The notes: generated by a model not told the origin, from the letters alone. A stretch of 8,692 nucleotides of DNA from Thermodesulfovibrionales bacterium (GCA_020053565.1 JAGVMY010000064.1:1-8692), one strand, 5' to 3'; positions 1-5,542 are shown, counted from the first letter of the stretch. A program made the numbers and translations.

Positions 1-296
1 ATATTTCTGGCTATATAGGTAAAAGAGAGTACTTCAGGGGCAAAAAAGTCTTTGCTGAGAATTTTTTTCTCTTGGAGTTCATAGATGACAGGCTTTTGTT
101 TCTCTTCTATATATCCGTGTTTTGCCTTATGTTCGATTAGTATATCTTCTATATGTTTACTGGCCACATTTAAAGCATAATCGTGTGTATATTTATATAC
201 AAAAAATGATAACAGTAAAAAAGAGATAATAAAAATGGCAGTAATTACCTTTAAGGAGTGTTTCTTTACTAAAAAATTGGTCGCTCTCTCGAACAT
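1..296 (-). CDS. Membrane sensor protein with Tll0287-like (DUF3365) domain, 3' part missing
   Basis: An open frame starts at ATG 296-294 and runs off the left edge, giving 98 codons. Seen: a charged N-terminus (MFERATNFLVKKHSLK), a membrane helix at about residues 17-34 (VITAIFIISFLLLSFFVY), then a periplasm-like segment beginning HDYALNVASKHIEDILIEHK. The later text PVIYELQEKKIL and APEVLSFTYIARN matches the end-of-helix and LSxTYxARN pattern of the Tll0287-like/DUF3365 domain. That heme- or ligand-sensing module usually precedes HAMP, PAS, histidine kinase or GGDEF domains. The output domain lies outside the window, so the class of sensor is unknown. The gene starts 21 bases after the lipoprotein stop, on the same strand, with a modest AAAGG ribosome site, so it is probably the last visible member of the tlpA-mauE operon. 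I am fairly sure of the domain and unsure of the full protein. Confidence 0.7.
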   Translation of the reverse strand, partial: MFERATNFLVKKHSLKVITAIFIISFLLLSFFVYKYTHDYALNVASKHIEDILIEHKAKHGYIEEKQKPVIYELQEKKILSKDFFAPEVLSFTYIARN

Positions 297-317
297 ATTA
301 AATACCTTTTAAATGCC

Positions 318-662
318 TTATTTTACCCGTTTGTAATATTTAATGTTTCTATCCTGTAATACTATTTCAAGGGTATTCCCTTGAATCTTTCCAACGATAA
401 CTCCACCCGACTTCGTATGCAACCTGATCTCTTCACCTCGTACATCCCATCTGAAGGGCACTTCATCATTGCGTATTCTCCAGTTGCCGATACCATTTTC
501 TTTTAATTCTATGGAGGTTTCAGAGTATTCAGGTAATGCCTCAACGTGAGGTACGTATGTGCCTGTATAGTTATTTTTTTTGGCACACGAAAACATGAAT
601 ATTGAAAGAAATAAAGCAAAAGCAATTAAATAAAAAAACTCTTTTCTCAAACTCGGCACCAT
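318..662 (-). CDS. Small putative lipoprotein of unknown function
   Basis: This encodes 114 residues. Residues 1-26 form a lipoprotein signal: basic start (MVPSLRKEFF), hydrophobic stretch LIAFALFLSIFMFS, then Cys26 followed by AKK. The lipobox MFSC is slightly off consensus but acceptable. The mature part is about 88 residues, polar, with alternating hydrophobic residues (GGVIVGKIQGNTLEIVLQDRNIKYYKRV). That suggests a small beta-rich fold such as those in lipocalin- or META-like lipoproteins, but no family is recognised. A strong ribosome site (AGGAGAG) lies 2 bases upstream of the ATG. The gene follows the MauE-like gene by 10 bases and precedes the DUF3365 sensor by 21, so it is an operon member. 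A periplasmic accessory role to the redox proteins upstream is inference from context only. Confidence 0.75.
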   Translation of the reverse strand: MVPSLRKEFFYLIAFALFLSIFMFSCAKKNNYTGTYVPHVEALPEYSETSIELKENGIGNWRIRNDEVPFRWDVRGEEIRLHTKSGGVIVGKIQGNTLEIVLQDRNIKYYKRVK

Positions 663-672
663 ATCTCTCCTA

Positions 673-1182
673 TTAAGAACGAGATGTAGAAAGGCTGTCT
701 TCTGTTCTCTTTTTAAACGTTACTATCTCCTTACGAAACAGATAAATTCTATCAAAGAAAAATACTTGAGCTGTCAATGCCAGCCAGCTCACATCCCTTA
801 AAATATCCCACCAGCTCATTGGCTTACCAATCGTATCGAAGCAGCCGCAGCTAATCGGTGCTCCTCTGGCAAGATTTATTATTATTCCAATAATAAACAC
901 CACAAGGAGTGAACCGATGGTAAATGCTACCGTCTTTGTCTTGAGTCCGATGATAAGAAATAGCCCACAGAATAACTCAAACCACGGCATAACGACTGCT
1001 ACAAAGTTAACAGCCCAGTGAGGGAGGACCTGGTATGCTGCAATAGCTTCCGCAAACTCGGCAGGGTAATGAATTTTATGCATGCTGGCATAAATGAAGA
1101 TAATGCCAAGGTAGAATCTGATCACCAGCGAGAGATAAGGGCTTATTACGATTTTTTTACTAACCAGAAAAATACTTTTCAT
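673..1182 (-). CDS. MauE/DoxX-family redox-associated inner-membrane protein
   Basis: This 169-residue protein has four predicted membrane helices, at about 17-33, 55-79, 84-104 and 127-145. This is the usual length and layout of MauE/DoxX-like proteins. The signature is SCGCF at residues 111-115, between helices 3 and 4 after a GAP turn. In this family the CxC/CGCF pair is thought to take part in thiol-disulfide exchange with periplasmic partners; MauE is needed for disulfide-rich methylamine dehydrogenase. The N-terminal RFYLGIIFIYASMHKI also fits the family. The ATG overlaps the stop of the upstream CNB-rhodanese gene (ATGA, bases 1179-1182), implying translational coupling. With a TlpA-like protein encoded two genes upstream, a membrane-to-periplasm reductant or disulfide relay is likely. 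No methylamine dehydrogenase gene is visible, so the substrate is unknown. The family call is firm; the role is inference. Confidence 0.85.
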   Translation of the reverse strand: MKSIFLVSKKIVISPYLSLVIRFYLGIIFIYASMHKIHYPAEFAEAIAAYQVLPHWAVNFVAVVMPWFELFCGLFLIIGLKTKTVAFTIGSLLVVFIIGIIINLARGAPISCGCFDTIGKPMSWWDILRDVSWLALTAQVFFFDRIYLFRKEIVTFKKRTEDSLSTSRS

Positions 1183-2090
1183 GGTTCAAGAGGATATCCA
1201 GATTTTTCCCATATGGATAATCCACCCTGTAAAATTTTTGTATTCGTATGCCCTCGAAGAATGAGCTTCTCTGCTGCCTGTTCATCATAGAGATGGCTCA
1301 GGGTTTTCCCATATATGATGATTTCTTTCTCTCTATCTCCTTCACCTAATTCTATTAAATAAGCAATATCAAAGAGTGCCAGAGGAATATTAAGAGCGCC
1401 TTTTATATGTTTTTGTTTGAAAAAATTGGATGGCCTGGCATCAATGAAAAGAGCTTTTCCCTCTTTGTATTTTTCAAATGCTTGTAGGTTTGTTACGGTA
1501 GGGATCGGTTCAAGAGATAGAGATTTAGGTATGAGTGGTATGCCGTGAGGATTTGACAGATTGGAACTTATACCGAACAGGAGACTTAACCCGATAATAA
1601 TGAAAAGGGCAACCAATGATAACCCTGGCACCTGAACCTGACGTTCAGATTCTCTCACGAGTCTCAAATCACTCCGTACAAGCAAGTTGGATAATTTTTT
1701 GAGAAAGACTGATGAGATATCAGGATGGTTCTTTAGAATCTGGTCAAACTGATCTTTAGAAATGACCGTGAGATGGGTCTTTTCTAAAGCCTCTACATAT
1801 CCAGATCGAGGCTCTCCAGTAAGCAGAGCAATTTCACCAAAACTATCACCTTGACCTAATCGTGCTAACTCGATCTCTACCCCTTCTCTGCCTTTTCTAA
1901 ACACTCTGACGGCTCCAGAGTTAATTATATAGAAGCTATCACCTGGATCGCCCTGTCGAAAGACAATGGTATGCGCAGGCACGACCTTTTCCTGAGCAAT
2001 TTGTGTAATCTCATGTACTATACTTTTAGGGATGTCAGCAAAGAGGGGATTACGAGAAAAAGCATTTTCTTTTACGGTTTCACCACTCAT
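1179..2090 (-). CDS. Cyclic-nucleotide-binding domain - membrane helix - rhodanese-like fusion lacking the catalytic cysteine
   Basis: From ATG 2090 this encodes 303 residues. A TTG start at 2126 is possible but has no ribosome site and adds a non-family leader. Residues about 13-135 form a cNMP-binding (CRP/CAP effector) domain: PLFADIP, then GDSFYIINSGAVRVF, then the phosphate-binding cassette FGEIALLTGEPRS (85-97). The conserved Glu (86) and Arg (95) of that cassette are present, so ligand binding is plausible. No helix-turn-helix follows. Residues about 156-176 (VPGLSLVALFIIIGLSLLFG) form one membrane helix. Residues about 193-300 are rhodanese-like: ALFIDARPSNFFKQKHIKGALNIP, EIIIYGKTLSHLYDEQAAEKL, ILQGGLSIWEKSGYPLE. 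Where active rhodaneses have Cys after the IVVY strand, this protein has Gly (about 261), so sulfurtransferase activity is not expected. The charge pattern suggests an inside CNB domain and an outside rhodanese-like domain. The 3' end overlaps the mauE-like gene, and the tlpA-like gene lies 77 bases upstream. Confidence 0.85.
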   Translation of the reverse strand: MSGETVKENAFSRNPLFADIPKSIVHEITQIAQEKVVPAHTIVFRQGDPGDSFYIINSGAVRVFRKGREGVEIELARLGQGDSFGEIALLTGEPRSGYVEALEKTHLTVISKDQFDQILKNHPDISSVFLKKLSNLLVRSDLRLVRESERQVQVPGLSLVALFIIIGLSLLFGISSNLSNPHGIPLIPKSLSLEPIPTVTNLQAFEKYKEGKALFIDARPSNFFKQKHIKGALNIPLALFDIAYLIELGEGDREKEIIIYGKTLSHLYDEQAAEKLILRGHTNTKILQGGLSIWEKSGYPLEP

Positions 2091-2167
2091 AGCGCTCTGT
2101 GATACGATGCATACACAAAAGAACAAGAAGTAACCAGTCGAGGAATCTGATTTCGTGGACAGGTATG

Positions 2168-2749
2168 TTATCTGTTTTGATCATTGATTCCTCTTATCTT
2201 CCGTATAAATGCGTCTACATCTTCCACAACGCCAAAGTGGGTAAAGAGTATCTTGCCATTTCTGTTTACTAAGATGGTAAATGGTGTTCTTGGTTCTCCC
2301 ATTTTCTTATGGATAGAGAAATCTGCATCTGAAAATAATGGAAACGAGACACGGAATTGAGTCTTGTAAGCCTTAATTTCTTTAAGATTGTTCCCTGCAC
2401 CAATTCCTATCATTTTGATATCTTTACGTAACTTTGGATTGTTCTGGATAAAATTGTAGATCGTATTCGCTATGGGTGCTTGTTTTTGACATATTGGACA
2501 ATAGAGACTAAAAACTTCGATAAGGATGAGCTTTGCAGGGATTTGCGAAAGGGGGAAGGACTTGAGATTTTTCAAGCCCAGATATTGTTTCACTTCTTCA
2601 GCTTCAGTTGCATCCAATTTAAATTGAGGCAGGATCATTCCAGGAGCAAGGGTCTTGAGACCAAAAACAGGAGACAGATAAGAAGAAAGAATGATCGAAA
2701 TACAAAGAAGAAGCCATAGAGAGCGAAGTAATAATTTTTTCTGGGTCAT
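2168..2749 (-). CDS. Exported TlpA/thioredoxin-fold thiol-disulfide protein
   Basis: This encodes 193 residues. An N-terminal signal or anchor covers about 1-30 (KKLLLRS, then LWLLLCISIILSSYLSPVFG). It may be cleaved after about residue 30 or retained as an anchor. The thioredoxin fold of the TlpA/ResA/AhpC-TSA type follows: entry segment LAPGMILPQFKLDA, strand KLILIEVFSLYCPICQKQAP with a Cys84-Pro-Ile-Cys87 active site, strand IKMIGIGAGN, region FPLFSDADFSIHKKMG, and the cis-proline loop RTPFTILVNRNGKILFTHFG (Pro156). Both cysteines and the cis-proline are intact, so redox activity is expected, probably periplasmic reduction or oxidation of a partner. An internal stretch at about 50-70 is the family insertion before the first core strand. 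The gene is first in the left operon. The ribosome site at the ATG is weak. Partners are probably the MauE-like and rhodanese-like proteins encoded downstream. Confidence 0.88.
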   Translation of the reverse strand: MTQKKLLLRSLWLLLCISIILSSYLSPVFGLKTLAPGMILPQFKLDATEAEEVKQYLGLKNLKSFPLSQIPAKLILIEVFSLYCPICQKQAPIANTIYNFIQNNPKLRKDIKMIGIGAGNNLKEIKAYKTQFRVSFPLFSDADFSIHKKMGEPRTPFTILVNRNGKILFTHFGVVEDVDAFIRKIRGINDQNR

Positions 2750-2871
2750 TTCACATTATCGAAGTTTATATGCAGATTATTTTTACGAGCCAGCCATCTT
2801 TTCAGAAAATCTGTCAATTACAATACCCTCATGGAAATGGTTCAGCCAGTTTGATTAACTATTTCTGTAAA

Positions 2872-2900
2872 AAATTAACAAAAACGTTTCATTATGTCAA
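2872..2900 (-). promoter_or_regulatory. Candidate sigma70 promoter for the tlpA-mauE operon
   Basis: Reading the minus strand, a perfect TTGACA (-35, bases 2900-2895) is followed by 17 bases and then TAATTT (-10, 2877-2872). Only half of the -10 matches consensus. A start near 2865 would give a leader of about 115 bases before the tlpA-like ATG at 2749. A second TTGACA at 2817-2812 has no matching -10. I see no convincing riboswitch fold in the leader. Confidence 0.35.
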
Positions 2901-2901
2901 G

Positions 2902-3018
2902 TTAAATAAGAGGATGGCCTTTAATGAAGCTTACTTTCATGATTGAGAATCCGATAACGTTACCTCCCATATCAACTTTCTCCATAATTTGGTCTGATTC
3001 TGTTTCTTCGTAAATACC
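2902..3018 (-). pseudogene. In-frame remnant resembling the end of a DUF2283 small protein
   Basis: Directly after the lipM TAG stop and in the same frame, 38 sense codons continue to TAA at 2904-2902. They read GIYEETESDQ, then IMEKVDMGGNVIGFSIMKVS, then FIKGHPLI. The pattern of acidic YEETESD, a short loop with GN, and VIGFSIMKVS resembles the C-terminal half of DUF2283 proteins (about 60-70 residues; typical text is YEES-E followed by G-N-x-x-G-x-x-I-L). The N-terminal half (the D-x-LYI-x-L strand) is absent. No ribosome site stands at the internal ATG 2985, so this is probably a non-expressed relic, or a readthrough tail. The family match is from memory of the pattern. Confidence 0.45.
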
Positions 3019-3828
3019 CTACCTCTGGAAATTCCACTGATGTGAAAGATACTTGTGAGCCTCAAGCTCCTCTGCAAGAGACAACTCCTCCTTAGAAGGA
3101 GATGAAGGGATAAGCTTTATATTAAAGGTCTCCTCAAAAGCAATTCTGATATTGTCTTTAAAAACATCAGGATTTAGCCGGGGAATTATTTCTTTCAAAC
3201 CAGTCAATGCTTCCATTGACTCATGGGAAGAGTTGAGTCTGAATATCTTCACCATTTCATCTTTGTCTATGATATAGGGGATAGAACCCTGCTGAAGTAA
3301 ACCATCAGTCCACCGCTTCTGTGCAGAGCCTACAATCTTCATATTATTTATAGTAATCTCACCATATGATGCTGATTGAAAACATAAAGGACTCCTTGAG
3401 TGACGGGTAATGAGTGACGTATGACGGGTTTCCTTGAGTAGTTTTACCTCAGGTGTGAGGCCTATTTTTGAGAATGCAAGGCAAAAGGCTTTGCTCATCT
3501 TTTTATAGCTATCGAGTAATCCTTTCGAGAATATTCCTGAAGTTGTTTTTACAGAAACACTGTAGGTAAGCTCCTTATCATGAAAGATTGCACGTCCTCC
3601 AGTCGGTCTTCTCACAACCGTGATACGTTTATCAATGCAGTAATCGATGTTGATATCGCTGATTTTCTGAAAGCACCCTATGCTTACAGATGGCGTGTTC
3701 CATCCATAAAGTCTCAAGGTCGTAGGTGCATTGTCTTTCCTTACAACAGTTGCAATTGCCTCGTCTATAGCCATATTGTAAACAGCTTTGCACGGACCGG
3801 TATCAATAAAACGCCAGGCATCAGTCAT
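3019..3828 (-). CDS. lipM: LipM-type octanoyltransferase / lipoate-protein ligase A family protein
   Basis: This encodes 269 residues of the biotin/lipoate A/B ligase fold. It would transfer octanoyl (LipM) or lipoyl groups to lipoyl domains such as GcvH or 2-oxoacid dehydrogenase E2. Seen: the usual N-terminus WRFIDTGPCKAVYNMAIDEA; TTLRLYGWNTPSVSIGCFQ; the acyl-binding loop VVRRPTGGRAIFHDKELTYS (71-90); then LCFQSASYGEITI with Cys149; then KIVGSAQKR with Lys164; then LLQQGSI. A Cys at this place is the acyl-thioester nucleophile of LipM, whereas LplA lacks it, so octanoyltransferase fits better than ATP-dependent ligase. The ATG at 3828 is preferred because the family N-terminus begins there, although no clear ribosome site is visible. 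The gene lies 48 bases behind the Usp gene. Residues 134-145 (TRHTSLITRHSR) come from a short DNA repeat just before the catalytic Cys. Confidence 0.85.
   Translation of the reverse strand: MTDAWRFIDTGPCKAVYNMAIDEAIATVVRKDNAPTTLRLYGWNTPSVSIGCFQKISDINIDYCIDKRITVVRRPTGGRAIFHDKELTYSVSVKTTSGIFSKGLLDSYKKMSKAFCLAFSKIGLTPEVKLLKETRHTSLITRHSRSPLCFQSASYGEITINNMKIVGSAQKRWTDGLLQQGSIPYIIDKDEMVKIFRLNSSHESMEALTGLKEIIPRLNPDVFKDNIRIAFEETFNIKLIPSSPSKEELSLAEELEAHKYLSHQWNFQR
3393..3438. repeat. Short intragenic repeat (TGACGGGT units between TCCTTGAG direct repeats)
   Basis: TCCTTGAG occurs at 3393-3400 and again at 3431-3438. The 30 bases between hold TGACGGGT at 3401-3408, TGACG at 3415-3419 and TGACGGGT at 3422-3429. 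The stretch is translated in frame in lipM as a low-complexity TRHTSLITRHSR segment that does not look like family sequence. It resembles the dispersed short GTGACG/GTCAC repeats found in some Nitrospirota and Desulfobacterota genomes. That link is inference. Confidence 0.5.
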
Positions 3829-3876
3829 GAAGAAATATAAACTGCATGCTCAGTTTTGATCAACAATGCGATCCTC

Positions 3877-4761
3877 TCAGCCTGCTTTTCCAATTATCAC
3901 TGAACATTTTGAACGGCTGAGGACATTTCTTGATACACTGCCCAACATTCCTTTGACTCCCCTCATGCCTCTGCATCCAACTACAATCACGTCTGCTTTC
4001 AATGTCTCTGCTGTGCTCAGTATGTTTGTGAAAGGATCTCCAACTTTTGTAATCCCGTTTATTGTTTTAAATCTTTTTCTTAAATAATCACGGGCTTTAT
4101 CAATTATTCTTTCTGATTCTGCAAATTCTAATGACCTGGCCTTTGCCACGTTTTCTTTTATTCGATCATTTATTACTGTGACAAACCTTTCCGGTATATC
4201 AGAGAGAGCAGACTGTATTACATTCAGGATTGTTATTTCTGCGTCATCAAGGAATAGGATTGAAGTCAAAAGCCTTCCAGCTACATCCGAATAGTCAGAG
4301 CCATCTGTAGCAAAAAGGATTTTCATCCTGCCCAGTCTTTCACGCTGAGGAGGTTTTATTACTAAAACTGATTTTGGCGAATTGATGGCTACTGACCTTG
4401 TGACGCTCCCAATCAAGAGTGATTTAATGCTCATTACTCCTTTTTCTCCCAAAACAACAAGGTCTGCATTGGCTGCTGCATCAATGATAGATTTATCAGG
4501 TTCGCCCTCTACCAGTGCTGTTTTAATTTTTGCACTTACGGGTTTTAAAATATTCACAGTGGCGTCAAGAATCCTGGGTGCTATCTCATGTTTTAGTTCT
4601 TTGAGCCCCGCATAATAGCGTTCTGCCTCACCTTTAGAGGGAACCCAACCAATCACATGGAGTATAGTAATCTCGTCATCTGGAGACAGGGTAAGGTTTG
4701 TCAAAAATTTTGCTGCTGCTTCTGAGTATTCTGAACCATCTGTAGCAAGCAATATTTTCAT
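3877..4761 (-). CDS. Tandem-domain universal stress protein (UspA family)
   Basis: This 294-residue protein is built from two UspA domains, 1-138 and 146-294. Each starts with the same strand and loop (MKILLATDGSEYS and MKILFATDGSDYS). Domain 1 has the ATP-binding motif G-2x-G-9x-G-S as GEKG...GS (105-119). Domain 2 has GCRGMRGVKGMLGSVS, where the spacing is 8, a common variant. Asp8 and its domain-2 partner, which contact nucleotide, are present. Both domains therefore look ATP-binding, and the protein is cytosolic. A strong ribosome site (GGGAGGTG) lies about 7 bases before the ATG. The ferritin-like gene stops 70 bases upstream and lipM starts 48 bases downstream, all on one strand, so the three may form a stress-related unit. 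The specific stress cannot be read from the sequence. The family call is firm. Confidence 0.92.
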   Translation of the reverse strand: MKILLATDGSEYSEAAAKFLTNLTLSPDDEITILHVIGWVPSKGEAERYYAGLKELKHEIAPRILDATVNILKPVSAKIKTALVEGEPDKSIIDAAANADLVVLGEKGVMSIKSLLIGSVTRSVAINSPKSVLVIKPPQRERLGRMKILFATDGSDYSDVAGRLLTSILFLDDAEITILNVIQSALSDIPERFVTVINDRIKENVAKARSLEFAESERIIDKARDYLRKRFKTINGITKVGDPFTNILSTAETLKADVIVVGCRGMRGVKGMLGSVSRNVLSRSKCSVIIGKAG

Positions 4762-4831
4762 TATATTTCACCTCCCTTCTCACTTTAAAATTAAAAACAC
4801 CCGATAAATTGTACTATTAGGTTGAATTGCA

Positions 4832-5113
4832 TTATTTGATCAACTCGTCGACTTCCTTTTTGCCTTCCTCTAATTCCTTTTTCTGCTCCTTGTCTAATGT
4901 TAATAGCAGGGTCTGGAATTCTCCCATATGCGTTTTTTCTTCCTTTGCAATATCAAGAAGAACTTTCCTGATATTTTTGTTTCCGGTCATGGCTGCCATT
5001 TGCTCATAAAGATTTATGGCATCCAATTCAGCGATCATTCCAGCTCTCAGTATCTCTTTGTCAAGATCTTCTTTTTTTACCCTCTCAAGATTTAACGGTA
5101 TGTTTGATAACAT
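4832..5113 (-). CDS. Encapsulated-ferritin-like (EncFtn-type) iron-binding protein
   Basis: This 93-residue two-helix protein closely resembles the N-terminal ferritin portion of the Pyrococcus furiosus encapsulin fusion: MLSNIPLNLERVKKED, IAELDAINLYEQMA, IRKVLLDIAKEEKTHMGEF, LLLTLDKEQKKELEEGKKEVDEL. The iron ligands expected for EncFtn are present as Glu29, Glu59 and His62, with the 30- and 3-residue spacing known from the Rhodospirillum rubrum protein (Glu32, Glu62, His65). Such proteins assemble as ring-like decamers with ferroxidase centres formed between subunits, and usually need an encapsulin shell to store iron. Here no shell domain is fused and none is encoded in the window. The protein ends in KKEVDELIK with no extra C-terminal cargo peptide. 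A GGGGGT ribosome site and a good promoter stand upstream. The Usp gene follows after 70 bases. Confidence 0.85.
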   Translation of the reverse strand: MLSNIPLNLERVKKEDLDKEILRAGMIAELDAINLYEQMAAMTGNKNIRKVLLDIAKEEKTHMGEFQTLLLTLDKEQKKELEEGKKEVDELIK

Positions 5114-5159
5114 ATTCTTACCCCCTTCTCTTTTATTCGGTTAAGCTTTTTTAAATTTT

Positions 5160-5187
5160 ATTCTATCACTATGCAAGAAAAAGTCAA
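5160..5187 (-). promoter_or_regulatory. Sigma70-like promoter for the ferritin-usp group
   Basis: On the minus strand, TTGACT (5187-5182, five of six) is followed by 16 bases and TAGAAT (5165-5160, five of six). It ends 46 bases above the ferritin ATG, leaving a leader of about 40 bases that includes the GGGGGT ribosome site. It is the best promoter match in the window. No obvious operator palindrome overlaps it. Confidence 0.6.
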
Positions 5188-5288
5188 ACATCAATTGAAG
5201 CATATAAAATTTTGGCCTTAGAAGAAGAGTTAGTTAATAAAAAAAATGTCTTATCGCTCACTGAACAAAATTTTTGACCAGTCTAAAG

Positions 5289-5366
5289 CTCAGTCGCTCG
5301 AATTTGCAAACTCGTCCCGATATTCATCGGGACTCAAACAGTGCAAATTCGGTCGTAACGACTGAG
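5289..5366. repeat. Nested 78-base palindromic repeat (MITE- or REP-like)
   Basis: Three paired arms are visible: CTCAGTCG (5289-5296) with CGACTGAG (5359-5366); CGAATTTGCA (5299-5308) with TGCAAATTCG (5342-5351); GTCCCGAT (5314-5321) with ATCGGGAC (5326-5333) around a 4-base loop. All three are perfect and nested, giving a long hairpin on either strand. There is no T-run, so a simple terminator is unlikely. It looks like a dispersed non-coding repeat or miniature element. Confidence 0.7.
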
Positions 5367-5372
5367 GTAAGC

Positions 5373-5476
5373 TGAAAACAGTGGACACCAAAGTTAAGTA
5401 AAATAATACGAGATGGAGGTGTCATAAGCTTTACTGCTTCCTGCCGAAATTCCTTCGTGTAATTCCCATACGGCAT
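5373..5476 (-). mobile_element. Insertion-sequence remnant with transposase OrfA N-terminus (IS3-type, internally deleted)
   Basis: From ATG 5476 the minus strand reads MPYGNYTKEFRQEAVKLM, the start of a helix-turn-helix OrfA transposase (HTH_Tnp_1: Y-x-x-E-F-x-x-E-A-V-x-L). After residue 18 the similarity stops. The frame runs into unrelated codons and ends at 5324, inside the palindrome. Within 40 bases comes TGAAAACAGTGGACACC (5373-5389 on the plus strand), which looks like an insertion-sequence end. GGACACC (5383-5389) and GGTGTC (5418-5423) are inverted. The simplest reading is an element that lost nearly all its interior, leaving one gene start joined to the opposite end. The opposite terminus was not identified. 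Confidence 0.55.
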
Positions 5477-5490
5477 CCAGTCTTTGTTTG

Positions 5491-5542
5491 TCTGGATTCC
5501 TGCTGGAGTTTATCCCGTACCATTATACGGGGCAGGAATGAC
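5491..5542. repeat. Palindromic REP-like repeat (TCTGGATTCCTGC...GCAGGAATGAC)
   Basis: Arms ATTCCTGC (5496-5503) and GCAGGAAT (5532-5539) enclose CCCGTA (5514-5519) and TACGGG (5526-5531). The edges TCTGGATTCC and GGAATGAC are the familiar ends of the abundant dispersed GTCATTCCxGC...GGAATCCAGA repeat class of many proteobacterial and Nitrospirota-like genomes. It is about 52 bases long and non-coding. Confidence 0.65.

Noticed and set aside
2091..2126. Longer start (TTG at 2126) for the CNB-rhodanese gene
   Set aside because: No ribosome site precedes the TTG and the added residues (MFFCVCIVSQSA) are not part of the cNMP-binding family start. ATG 2090 is simpler, although its own ribosome site is also weak.
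2750..2900. Riboswitch in the leader of the tlpA operon
   Set aside because: Only small local pairings such as TTTTC/GAAAA are visible, and no known riboswitch core could be recognised.
2902..2985. A 27-codon gene from ATG 2985 (MEKVDMGGNV...)
   Set aside because: No ribosome site, and the similarity to DUF2283 begins before this ATG, so it is better read as a relic of a larger frame.
3580..4087. Plus-strand open frames over lipM and usp (3580-3840, 3866-4087)
   Set aside because: They lie opposite well-identified conserved genes, carry no family motifs or ribosome sites, and are shadows of the real frames. The same holds for plus-strand frames at 1018-1290, 2480-2719, 4382-4615, 5648-6058 and 7878-8114, and for the minus-strand frame 7542-7745.
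5289..5366. The nested palindrome as a rho-independent terminator for the dGTPase gene
   Set aside because: It lies more than 260 bases beyond the dGTPase stop, lacks a T-run, and has multi-arm symmetry more like a dispersed repeat.
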